NCBI RefSeq assembly: GCF_024707125.1
Contig: NZ_JANQAH010000011.1
Span: 1,077,616 to 1,141,615, forward strand
Source of the DNA: Devosia sp.
GTDB lineage: Bacteria > Pseudomonadota > Alphaproteobacteria > Rhizobiales > Devosiaceae
Length of the DNA: 64,000 nt
Reading direction: 5' to 3'
Each line of letters begins with the position of its first letter. The first letter of the stretch is position 1. The notes under the pieces were generated by a model. The model searched no databases and was not told the origin of the DNA. It saw only the letters and a program-made list of their open reading frames with translations. Positions 18,731-26,148 of the stretch are shown here, piece by piece. The position numbers and the translations under genes were made by a program.

Positions 18731-18787
18731 CGATAGCCGACACTCTGCTGGTCGCCACGACCACGCACCGCAGGGGGTCGGCTATCG
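18731..18787. repeat. 11-bp perfect inverted repeat after the integrase
   Basis: CGATAGCCGAC (18731-18741) and GTCGGCTATCG (18777-18787) are exact inverted copies, 35 bases apart, starting ten bases after the integrase stop. The loop is long for an intrinsic terminator and no T-run follows. It may be a recombinase or excisionase arm site. Confidence 0.5.
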
Positions 18788-18986
18788 CGTCTTCTTCCCT
18801 TGTTCTAGATGCACAGGGCTATGGCTGCCTCGGGGTGGGGAGCCGACAGTCTGCTTTTGAGGCAGGCTCTGCGAAAGCCGACCTGCATCTCCGAATGAGT
18901 TAGATATGACGGGTTAGGCATTTGCCAGAAACGCACCCCACCAGAATATGCCAGGTCGGTGCAAGTCGAGGCGCGTGTGCGATGCT

Positions 18987-19391
18987 TTAGCCTACGGTTG
19001 GCGCGTCAACTTCGTTGAGTGCAGCAAGGCCTGCATTGTTCTCAAGATACTCGCCCAAGCGGGGATCCTCGCAATAGCGCTGTTGCTCATCCACAATGTC
19101 ATAGCTTGCGCCCAATTCATGCCGCAAAAGCCCAAGTAGCGTGTCCACCCTAGCATTGAAGCGATCACAAAGCGTTTGTGTCCACAGGCTCGGATCGGGC
19201 GGATACAGGGGGTTCAGATAGCCGGAATGCTCGAAGTCAAGCTGGACCCGCAGATCACAAGCAGGCTTCGAAACGAACAATTTCTCGTCCACTGGGCCTA
19301 GTCCCAATTCTTCACGGGTCTCGTTGTCACCCGCCCAGAGGCAACCACCCGCGCCATAATCGAAAAAGAACCTGAGAATGCTTTTTGTCAT
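18987..19391 (-). CDS. hypothetical acidic protein
   Basis: A 134-residue acidic protein opening with LRFFFDYGAGGCLWAGDNETREELG. This opening vaguely resembles small cytoplasmic proteins found as immunity partners of bacterial toxins (aromatic DYG followed by LWA), but I cannot assign a family and no toxin gene is next to it. Protein-like composition and an ATG start support a real gene. It lies in rearranged accessory DNA just beyond the integrase. Confidence 0.5.
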   Translation of the reverse strand: MTKSILRFFFDYGAGGCLWAGDNETREELGLGPVDEKLFVSKPACDLRVQLDFEHSGYLNPLYPPDPSLWTQTLCDRFNARVDTLLGLLRHELGASYDIVDEQQRYCEDPRLGEYLENNAGLAALNEVDAPTVG

Positions 19392-19809
19392 GGCGCAAGG
19401 CTAGACGCATGACGCGCGGCAGGAAAGTCCGCAATTTCCTTAGCAGCCCACTCTTGAGGATGATCGCCTGTGTCCGCTCATAGGAAACCGCGAGCGAGGC
19501 ACCAACGGCGAGAATGGGGTCGACATCTGACCGACCGCTATGGGCCCCAGGACGCCGGCGGCACCGGGGTGGAAAGGAGACAGTATGCTGTTTCACTGCT
19601 GAGGTCGAAAGCTGCCGATCCTAGCTTGGACTGAGGCGCTAGGTTCGGGTGTCCCATCTATTTCGTAGAGTTGCCCAGCTACGCATATCTGGGAAGGCAT
19701 TTGCGAGATGCCGTCAGATGCAGGCACTACTCTGTTGTTATATGTCTGCTCGTTGCGGCTCGGACGCGCTCGTCCAGCGGCACCCGCTCATCGAGCGACA
19801 CCTCGCTGA
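19392..19809. other. gene-free rearranged stretch
   Basis: No supported gene. It contains the string GGGGTGGAAAGGAGACAG near 19563-19580, which recurs near 23537 with related flanks, and a GAATGGGGTCG motif near 19510. These look like remains of a decayed mobile or intergenic repeat. The stretch ends at the broken enolase-family fragment. Confidence 0.45.
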
Positions 19810-19966
19810 AGCATGCCATGCGCGTCGAGGCTGAACGGCGTCGTGACAACGCCGTCCACATAAGCGCTGCCACCGATATATTCGACGTAGCGTGTATTAG
19901 GAAAGCCGCCGACATCTGCAGATCGGCCGCGAGCCCTAGAGCCGGATTCCATCCATGACCCACATA
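19810..19966 (-). pseudogene. fragment of an enolase-superfamily dehydratase gene
   Basis: On the minus strand this 157-bp piece aligns with 30614-30771 of the intact gene, with about 16 differences and one deleted base in my hand alignment. In the right frames it still spells GHGWN and NTRYVEYIGGSAYVDG. It holds only the region around the catalytic histidine, is frameshifted, and is joined at both ends to unrelated sequence. It is therefore a dead recombination remnant in inverted orientation to the intact copy. Confidence 0.8.
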
Positions 19967-20073
19967 ATGAACTCAGCGGCGGCAACGATCGTGACCGTCG
20001 GGGCGAAGAGCAACAAGCCCTTGTCCAGGGGGCGCCTCAATGGCTTGTGGGGATGGTCGGCGGCAGCACTCAT
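19936..20073 (-). pseudogene. truncated small membrane protein fused to the dehydratase fragment
   Basis: A 45-codon frame that starts with ATG overlapping the SDR stop (ATGA, 20070-20073), as in an operon. It opens MSAAADHPHKPLRRPLDKG and runs into one hydrophobic segment (LLLFAPTVTIVAAAEFIMWV). The reading then enters the dehydratase fragment at about 19966 and stops at once. It looks like the N-terminus of a membrane protein gene cut by recombination. The original family cannot be told. Confidence 0.5.
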
Positions 20074-20810
20074 GCGTTCGCTCCGCCATCGACGGTGAAG
20101 CCGGTCCCGTTCACCGATCGCGCCACGGGGCTAGCGAGGTAGGCGTAGAGCGCAGCAAGGTCCTCGGCCCTGCCATATTCCTTGATCGCCATCCGCTGAC
20201 GCTGAATCTCTGCAAAGGGACCGTCGGCAGGGTTCATGTCGGTATTGGTCGAGCCGGGATGCACGAGATTGACGGTAATCCCCCGAGGGCCCAAATCACG
20301 GGCTACGCCCTTGGTCCAGGCGATCAGTGCGGCCTTGCTGGCGGAATACAGCGCTTTGCCGTCATCGGGCACGCGGTCGGCAAGATTGCTGCCGGTCGTG
20401 ATTATGCGACCGCCCTCTGACATGTAGGGCAAGGCGGCCTGCGTCGCGAGGATGACCGCCCGAACATTGACCGACAGCGTAGTGTCGATGTCCTCGAGTG
20501 TGATATCCGCAATTGAACCGTAGCGGATGATGCCGGCGTTGTTCACGAGAATGTCGAGCCCGCCCAACGCTGATGCAGCGTACTCAACTGCCTGCTTGAT
20601 CGACGTCGGGTCTGACGCATCCATCTGGATGGTCACGGCGCTGCCACCCGCCTCTCGGATCTGATTGGCGATAGCGCTGGCAGCGTCGGCGGATCGCACG
20701 TATCCGATCGCCACAGCAGCCCCTTCAGCGGCGAAGCGTCGGACGATCGCCGCGCCGATTCCACGGCTGCCCCCGGTGACGAAGGCGCGCTTTCCGTTGA
20801 GCATTGGCAT
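20070..20810 (-). CDS. SDR family oxidoreductase
   Basis: A 246-residue classical short-chain dehydrogenase. The nucleotide site TGGSRGIG is at residues 12-19, NNAG near 90 and the catalytic YSASK near 155, with a serine in TTGSN before it. The C-terminus ends in TVDGGANA. The family reduces carbonyls or oxidises alcohols with NAD(P)H, and the substrate is unknown. It is divergent from a TetR regulator across a region with paired inverted operator-like sites, so TetR control is likely. A cut membrane-protein gene follows in the same operon. Confidence 0.9.
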   Translation of the reverse strand: MPMLNGKRAFVTGGSRGIGAAIVRRFAAEGAAVAIGYVRSADAASAIANQIREAGGSAVTIQMDASDPTSIKQAVEYAASALGGLDILVNNAGIIRYGSIADITLEDIDTTLSVNVRAVILATQAALPYMSEGGRIITTGSNLADRVPDDGKALYSASKAALIAWTKGVARDLGPRGITVNLVHPGSTNTDMNPADGPFAEIQRQRMAIKEYGRAEDLAALYAYLASPVARSVNGTGFTVDGGANA

Positions 20811-20825
20811 GTTCGATTCCTTTTT

Positions 20826-20893
20826 TGTAATGATTGATCTATAAATCTGTAACTTGAACTTTCAGTCAAGATTATTATATATCGATCATTACA
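20826..20893. promoter_or_regulatory. paired inverted operator sites between SDR and TetR genes
   Basis: TGTAATGATTGATCTATAA at 20826-20844 recurs in inverted form at 20875-20893 as TGTAATGATCGATATATAA on the minus strand, 17 of 19 bases alike. Both lie in the AT-rich space between the divergent SDR and TetR genes. They probably bind the TetR protein and control both promoters. Confidence 0.65.
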
Positions 20894-20907
20894 GAAAAGG
20901 ATCCGTG

Positions 20908-21546
20908 ATGGCGGACCGTGGCCGACCGAGGACGTTCGACAGGGAACAAGCGCTGCTTCGTGCGATGGAAATCTTCTGGGAGAAGGGTTTCGAGGGAACC
21001 TCAATGGTTGATCTGACGACTGGTATGGGAATTGGTGCGCCCAGCCTCTATGCGGCGTTCGGATCGAAGGAGGAGCTTTTCAGGGCGGCTGTGGCGCTCT
21101 ATGTCTCGACCGATGGAGCCGACATCTGGGGGGCGCTCGCCAAAGCGGAAACCGCCTATGGCGCCATAGAGGCTTTCCTGATGGAATCGGCGCAGAAGTT
21201 TAACCGTCCGGATAAGCCAAGCGGCTGCCTGGTAGTCCTGTCGGCGCTCCACGCAACCGATGGCAATAAGGCGCTTCGTGCCGAGCTTGTCGCCAGGCGC
21301 TCGAAAAATACAACGAATCTCGCGGCCCGGTTGGCCAAGGCCGTAAAGAATGGCGAGCTACCACCCGGTACCGATGTCGACCGGATGGCGCGCTTCTACG
21401 TGACGGTGCAACAAGGCATGTCGATCCAGGCTCGCGACGGTGCCGATCGAATGATGCTGGAAGAGATCGCACGATCGGCGCTCGCTGCCTGGGGATCACT
21501 GGCTCCGAACGGAGTTCGATATGTGGGGGCGAGCCAGCCTCTCTGA
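20908..21546 (+). CDS. TetR/AcrR family regulator
   Basis: A 212-residue repressor starting at the ATG at 20908. The N-terminal HTH is clear: FDREQALLRAMEIFWEKGFEGTSMVDLTTGMGIGAPSLYAAFGSKEELF. The ligand-binding half resembles regulators of reductase genes, with CLVVLSALHATDGN in the middle. It reads away from the SDR gene and most likely represses it through the inverted sites between them. The inducer is unknown. Confidence 0.9.
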   Translation: MADRGRPRTFDREQALLRAMEIFWEKGFEGTSMVDLTTGMGIGAPSLYAAFGSKEELFRAAVALYVSTDGADIWGALAKAETAYGAIEAFLMESAQKFNRPDKPSGCLVVLSALHATDGNKALRAELVARRSKNTTNLAARLAKAVKNGELPPGTDVDRMARFYVTVQQGMSIQARDGADRMMLEEIARSALAAWGSLAPNGVRYVGASQPL

Positions 21547-21844
21547 GACAGGCCTTATGTTCGTCGCGATAGAGAAGATCGATGGCGTGTCGAAGTCCCC
21601 ACGTAGATCCGGGCGCCCAATGCCGGCACGACGCCGACCCAAAAGCGGCAACGACGAGGTCGAATTGTTCCGAACTAAAGATTTGGAGCGCCGCCATTCT
21701 AGAGTTGCGGCTATCGATTCCAATGGGTCCACAGCCACGATGCGCTCGACAAATGGGATGGCGCGCAATTTTTCGGGGTCAGCAGTCGAGATCCAGAACT
21801 CCCGCTTGCTCTTCGACTCCAGCGGTCACAGCAAAGCGAACATC
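21547..21844. other. no supported gene
   Basis: The roughly 300 bases between the convergent TetR and HxlR genes hold only weak frames. One on the minus strand (21496-21768) reads AIPFVERIVAVDPLES and could be a relic of a gene once downstream of the HxlR regulator, but it overlaps TetR and has no ribosome site. Confidence 0.4.
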
Positions 21845-22198
21845 TTACTGACCGGATTCGGACCTGATGTTAATTTCCAGGTAGTTCCTCGACCAGAGTT
21901 CAAGATCTTCCAGGATCGGCTTTAGGGCCTGGCCATGTGCGCTGAGCGAATATTCCACCTTAGGCGGCACCTCGCTATAGACCCTACGGTCTATGATCTT
22001 GAAGGTTTCAAGGTCTCGCAACTGCTTGGTCAACATTCGCTGCGTGATGTCGGGCATGGCACGATGCAACTCCCCAAATCGCATAGTGCGCCGACAAAGA
22101 CACCACAAAATCATACCTTTCCACTTTCCACCGACAATACCGAGAGCGGTTTCCGTAGGGCAAAACAGTTGGGTTTCGTGGAAGGGATCGGGCATCAA
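21845..22198 (-). CDS. HxlR family regulator
   Basis: A 117-residue winged-helix protein of the HxlR/MarR-like group. The N-terminal cysteine in FCPTETALGIVGGKWKGMIL is the conserved one used for redox or electrophile sensing in several members. MRFGELHRAMPDITQRMLTKQLRDLE is the recognition helix region. It is divergent from the OYE reductase, a common regulator-target pair, so reactive quinones or enones may be the signal. Confidence 0.9.
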   Translation of the reverse strand: MMPDPFHETQLFCPTETALGIVGGKWKGMILWCLCRRTMRFGELHRAMPDITQRMLTKQLRDLETFKIIDRRVYSEVPPKVEYSLSAHGQALKPILEDLELWSRNYLEINIRSESGQ

Positions 22199-22245
22199 TA
22201 TTCCTTACTTACAATTTTGTCTGTATAGGCCTTTTTTGTGCATTC

Positions 22246-23439
22246 TTGCGCCTTTTGCATATGAAGTCCACCGTGTCGTGGACAACAACAGAAGGCTTAC
22301 CACCAGTGTCAGTTCACAGTCCCACGCATCCCGCGCTACGCCCCGGTGTGCTCCAGAATCTCACTCTCCCGAACCGGTATGTCGTCGCACCAATGTCCCG
22401 CGCGAGCGCCACTGACAATGGCGTACCGACCGAAGCGATGGCGCACTACTACGCCCGTTTCGCGACGGGCGGCTTTGGTCTCATTATCGCCGAGGGGGCC
22501 TATACCGACCCTTGCTATGCGCAGGCCTACGGCAACCAGCCTGGCCTCTGTACAGACGCGCAACAAGCCGGCTGGAAAGTGGTCACCGAAGCCGTACATC
22601 GCGCTGGGGGTAGGATTATACTCCAGCTGATACATGCCGGGGCAGTTTCCCAGGTCGTTAACACGCCGCACGCTCCCTCCGCGGTGCGCCCCATGGGCAA
22701 GATGTTGGACGGTTATGGGCCAAACCGCGGCCCCTACGGCACGCCCACGGAGATGAGCGCGCAAGACATCCGCGACGTCAAGGCTGGGTTCGTTCAGGCT
22801 GCCGTGCGCGCGCAGTCCGCTGGGTTCGACGGGGTCGAAGTGCATTGCGCGAATGGCTACCTACTTGACCAGTTCCTGACACCAGAAACCAATCTGCGGG
22901 ACGCCCCCTATGGTGGATCGATCGAAAATCGGATCCGCCTGACGGCCGAGATCATCACCGATATTCGCGCGGCGACCGCCGGGGATTTCCTAACGGGGGT
23001 CCGCCTATCGCAGGCCAAGGCGACCCAGCCCGACTATTTCTGGCAGGGAGGGCTCGCCGATGCGGCGCGGATTTTCTCCGCGGTCGCCGAGGCCGGCGCA
23101 GGTTTCATTCACTTCGCTAGCGAGAAAAAAGGCTACGCCTACCATAGCAGCACGTCTGACGGAGAGAGCCTGTGCCATTTCGCCCGCGCGACTACCGGGT
23201 TGCCGGTCATCGCCAATGGTGGGCTACAAGATCCAGATCTGGCCCACGATGTACTAACCCGGGGTGAGGCAGATTTCTTGGCGATCGGGAAGGCCGCGAT
23301 GAACAATCCCGACCTGCCCAACCGGCTCGCAACCGGCAGACAGCCGGAGGCCTTTACCTACGAACTTTTCTCTTACGGAGTGTCCATCGAAGGTCAGGCG
23401 AAATGGGAAGGCGAACGCAGAGGCCTTCCTCAGTCCTGA
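22246..23439 (+). CDS. alkene reductase, Old Yellow Enzyme family
   Basis: An NADH:flavin oxidoreductase of up to 397 residues that reduces activated C=C bonds with FMN. The barrel motifs are present: LPNRYVVAPMSRASA near 41, ILQLIHAGAVSQ near 125, GVEVHCANGYLLDQFL near 195 with the substrate-binding His and Asn, and YGGSIENR. The residue after the histidine is Cys where Gly is more common. The start is unsure (22246 or 22261), as neither has a good ribosome site. HxlR regulation is likely. Confidence 0.92.
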   Translation: MRLLHMKSTVSWTTTEGLPPVSVHSPTHPALRPGVLQNLTLPNRYVVAPMSRASATDNGVPTEAMAHYYARFATGGFGLIIAEGAYTDPCYAQAYGNQPGLCTDAQQAGWKVVTEAVHRAGGRIILQLIHAGAVSQVVNTPHAPSAVRPMGKMLDGYGPNRGPYGTPTEMSAQDIRDVKAGFVQAAVRAQSAGFDGVEVHCANGYLLDQFLTPETNLRDAPYGGSIENRIRLTAEIITDIRAATAGDFLTGVRLSQAKATQPDYFWQGGLADAARIFSAVAEAGAGFIHFASEKKGYAYHSSTSDGESLCHFARATTGLPVIANGGLQDPDLAHDVLTRGEADFLAIGKAAMNNPDLPNRLATGRQPEAFTYELFSYGVSIEGQAKWEGERRGLPQS

Positions 23440-23454
23440 CCTGAGGTCATGCGT

Positions 23455-23479
23455 GGGCGCAGGTATTGTCCCTGCGCCC
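23455..23479 (+). terminator. hairpin after the OYE gene
   Basis: GGGCGCAGG (23455-23463) pairs perfectly with CCTGCGCCC (23471-23479) around a seven-base loop, 16 bases after the OYE stop. The stem is strong, but only a weak T-rich stretch follows, so termination is likely rather than certain. Confidence 0.5.
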
Positions 23480-23637
23480 CCTTGGCTTCGATTGGCTTTG
23501 CCTGGCTGGTATGGGGTCGAGTGGAGTCCGGCGCCTCGGGGGTGGAAAGGAGACAGGCGGCCTTTGGAGCACTCGGATATCTTGTTGACGCGGACAACCC
23601 ACCATAATGTCTCGTCCAACTGCGTTGGAGAGAGATA

Positions 23638-24165
23638 TTGCAGTACGATCCTGCCATCCGCTTGCTGACCGAGCGCCTAACCCTGCGTCCTACTGTGCCC
23701 GACGATGTCGAACGCGCCCTCGATATCAGGTCCAACCCCGCCGTCGCCCGCAATCTCGTTTCGGCCACGATACCGCCAGACATACAGAAAATGACGGGTT
23801 GGTTTCGAAGTCACTCCGATGAGTGGCGAGAGGGCAGCGCCTACCGGCTTGCGATTGACTTGGATAGCCGCATGATTGGCGTCTGTGATGTTTTCGACAT
23901 TGCGGAAGGCGAAGGCGAGATTGGTTATTGGACCGAACAGGCGATATGGGGACGCGGCTTCGGGCTGGAGGCTGCTGAACGACTGGTGCGCTTCGCTCTG
24001 GAAGACGTTGGCCTGAACAAAATCCGCGCAGGGTGTGCTGACGATAACATTGCCTCTGCGGCAATTCTGACCCGGCTGGGTTTCCAGCGCGTTGCGGACG
24101 TTCGGGTGTTCTCGCAATCCCGCGAAACTGAAATCACACAACGGCGATTTCAGTTAGTGGTCTGA
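23638..24165 (+). CDS. GNAT family N-acetyltransferase
   Basis: A 175-residue RimJ/RimL-type acetyltransferase. The start of the fold is LLTERLTLRPTVPDD. GEIGYWTEQAIWGRGFGLEAAERLVRFAL contains the acetyl-CoA pyrophosphate loop (WGRGFG), and NKIRAGCADDNIASAAILTRLGF is the usual C-terminal motif. It starts with TTG at 23638, preceded by GAGAG. The acceptor may be a protein N-terminus or a small amine. It appears monocistronic. Confidence 0.88.
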   Translation: MQYDPAIRLLTERLTLRPTVPDDVERALDIRSNPAVARNLVSATIPPDIQKMTGWFRSHSDEWREGSAYRLAIDLDSRMIGVCDVFDIAEGEGEIGYWTEQAIWGRGFGLEAAERLVRFALEDVGLNKIRAGCADDNIASAAILTRLGFQRVADVRVFSQSRETEITQRRFQLVV

Positions 24166-24324
24166 GGCTCCATAGACTGAAGTCACAGGATGCACTTGGG
24201 TCTGGATAAAGCTGATCCACAGTAGCCGCCGCGCATTGACCATCTGGCCGAACGATTGGTGTGGTTGCGTGAGCGCCTCGGGGAACTCGAGGAGATCGGC
24301 CCGCGGCGGCAGGCGACGCGATGG

Positions 24325-25023
24325 TCAGGTGCCAGTGGTGAAGTGGGCTTCGAGCATGGCCTCGGTTTCCTCTAATGGGCCACTGACGATGAAGTCCCGC
24401 AGGTGCTGATGGAGGGCGACCTCTCCAAGCCCTTGGGATTGGCTGTGCCAATCCTTGCAGAACAGCACGAGCAGATGCGGGGCGAGGTCTTCCCAGTGAC
24501 GACACAGCACGTCGTTTTCGGTCAGCCGCAGGATGCAGCGGTGGAATTCGAGATCGCATTGCGCCAACGCCAGGGCATTGTCCGTGGTGGCAAGCGCGGC
24601 CATCTGCTCCAGAACAGCATCGAGGCCGGCGATAGCGGACGGGATTTGCCGCACTGCATCTGCCGCTCGCCTGATCGCGAGTGACTCAAGGGCGATGCGG
24701 ACATCGCGGATTTGCGCGACCTGAGGCGCCGCAAAGCCTATCACCTTGAGGCCACGTGCGCCGGCGCGGACGAGCAGCCCCTTTGCCGCAAGGCTGAGCA
24801 GAGCCTCCCGGGCAGGGACGCGGCTCACTTCCATGGCCTCCGCCAGACTCCCCTCCGTCAGTCGCGAACCGGCCGGCTGTTCGCCGCTCGCGATGGCGAG
24901 AACCAGGCGTTCCTCGATTTCCTCGGCCACGGTCCGGGCTCTGGGGAGAGGGCTTAGCAGCTTCAAGGTCATCTCCGAACAGTAAGGCTCCGCTGTCGAG
25001 GAAATAGCCCGACCCACTGCCAT
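24325..25023 (-). CDS. GntR family regulator, FCD type
   Basis: Up to 232 residues. The winged helix lies at about residues 30-95 (AEEIEERLVLAIASGEQPAGSRLTEGSLAEAMEVSRVPAREAL). The all-helical FCD ligand domain follows, with metal-site residues in the LEFHRCIL and HLRDFIVSG helices. It is divergent from the transport/catabolic operon and next to a 14-bp palindrome, so it almost certainly controls that operon and responds to its substrate. An internal ATG at 24972 is an alternative start. Confidence 0.88.
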   Translation of the reverse strand: MAVGRAISSTAEPYCSEMTLKLLSPLPRARTVAEEIEERLVLAIASGEQPAGSRLTEGSLAEAMEVSRVPAREALLSLAAKGLLVRAGARGLKVIGFAAPQVAQIRDVRIALESLAIRRAADAVRQIPSAIAGLDAVLEQMAALATTDNALALAQCDLEFHRCILRLTENDVLCRHWEDLAPHLLVLFCKDWHSQSQGLGEVALHQHLRDFIVSGPLEETEAMLEAHFTTGT

Positions 25024-25037
25024 TGCGCAATATTGAC

Positions 25038-25051
25038 TACGGTATACCGTA
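25038..25051. promoter_or_regulatory. perfect 14-bp palindrome, likely GntR operator
   Basis: TACGGTATACCGTA is its own reverse complement and has the GTATAC core typical of FCD-type GntR operators. It lies 15 bases before the GntR start and 31 bases before the ABC transporter gene, where it can control both divergent promoters. Confidence 0.7.
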
Positions 25052-25082
25052 TGCTATATACCACTTGCATACGGAGGATGGA

Positions 25083-26090
25083 ATGAGAAAACTTAAATCT
25101 ATCGCGCTTGCCGGTCTAATCGTCGCGACCCTGCCTGCTGCTGCCCATTCGGCAGGAACCGTGCGCATCTTTACGTTCGAGGGCTATGCGGACGAGGAAT
25201 GGGTCGGGCCGTTCGAGGCCAGCACCGGATGTCAGGTCAACGTCACCTATACCGGGTCGGTCGACGAGCTGTTCGCCAAGATGATCGCGTCCAAGGGCGC
25301 GGACTACGATCTCATCTCGATCGATACCAGCCTCTTCCCGCAATATATCGACAAGGGCCTCATCGTTCCGTTCGACGCACAGAATATCCCGAACCTCAAG
25401 AACCTCTTGCCCGAGTTCGCCGATGTCGCCGAGGTCATGGCGGGCGAAAGCCGTTTCGGCATCCCAATTGCCTGGGGCTCGATCGGCCTGATCTATGACA
25501 AGGCAGTCTTTCCGGAGCCGCCGACGTCCTGGAACGCCCTCTGGGACCCGGCGACGGCCAGCAAGGCTATCGTGTTGGATGACGCCAACAACAACATCGT
25601 CAACACGGCAACCCTGTTGGGCTTCGAGGATCCCTATAACCTCAGCCTTGAGCAGTTCGAGCAGGTCAAGCAGAAGCTCATCGAGCAGAAGCGCTCCATC
25701 CTGAGCTATTACGCCGGCTTCGAGGACGGCGTGAATGTCTGGGAAAGCAGCGGCGCCTCGCTGATGTTCTCGATGGGCGAGTCGCAGGTGATCAGCCTTG
25801 CTGAGCGCGGCTATGATGTCGGCTATGCCATTCCGCAGGAAGGGGCCATCGGCTGGCTCGATACCTGGGCGCTCTCTACCGGCGCGCAGGACGTCGAATG
25901 CGCCCATCAGTGGGTCGACTATGTGCTGGCCGGCGATGTCGGGCCGATGATGACGACGGCGCATGGCTATGGGAACACAACGCAGAGCAACGATGGGCTC
26001 GACTACGCGGACCGGTTGAACTGGTTGCGCCCCGTGGAGAGCCTCGAAATGCGGGCTCAGGTCTGGAGCGAGGTCAAGGCGAGCCAGTGA
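25083..26090 (+). CDS. ABC transporter substrate-binding protein (PotD/PotF type)
   Basis: A 335-residue periplasmic binding protein from the ATG at 25083, preceded by GGAGG. The signal peptide runs to about residue 23 (VATLPAAAHSAG). The mature part follows the polyamine/opine group: VRIFTFEGYADEEWV at the start, YDLISIDTSLFPQYI, GIPIAWGSIGLIYDK in the hinge region and a WLDTWAL strand. The ligand is unknown; the linked dehydratase and epimerase genes suggest a sugar acid or a sugar-amino conjugate rather than a polyamine. Confidence 0.9.
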   Translation: MRKLKSIALAGLIVATLPAAAHSAGTVRIFTFEGYADEEWVGPFEASTGCQVNVTYTGSVDELFAKMIASKGADYDLISIDTSLFPQYIDKGLIVPFDAQNIPNLKNLLPEFADVAEVMAGESRFGIPIAWGSIGLIYDKAVFPEPPTSWNALWDPATASKAIVLDDANNNIVNTATLLGFEDPYNLSLEQFEQVKQKLIEQKRSILSYYAGFEDGVNVWESSGASLMFSMGESQVISLAERGYDVGYAIPQEGAIGWLDTWALSTGAQDVECAHQWVDYVLAGDVGPMMTTAHGYGNTTQSNDGLDYADRLNWLRPVESLEMRAQVWSEVKASQ

Positions 26091-26148
26091 ACGGCCCCGT
26101 CCGACCAAGACCCATGAGAGAACAACCCATGCCCCCCTCGGCGAAGAC

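Noticed and set aside
21496..21768. Minus-strand frame reading AIPFVERIVAVDPLES
   Set aside because: It overlaps the end of the TetR gene, lacks a start site, and matches no family I recognise. It may be a relic but cannot be supported.
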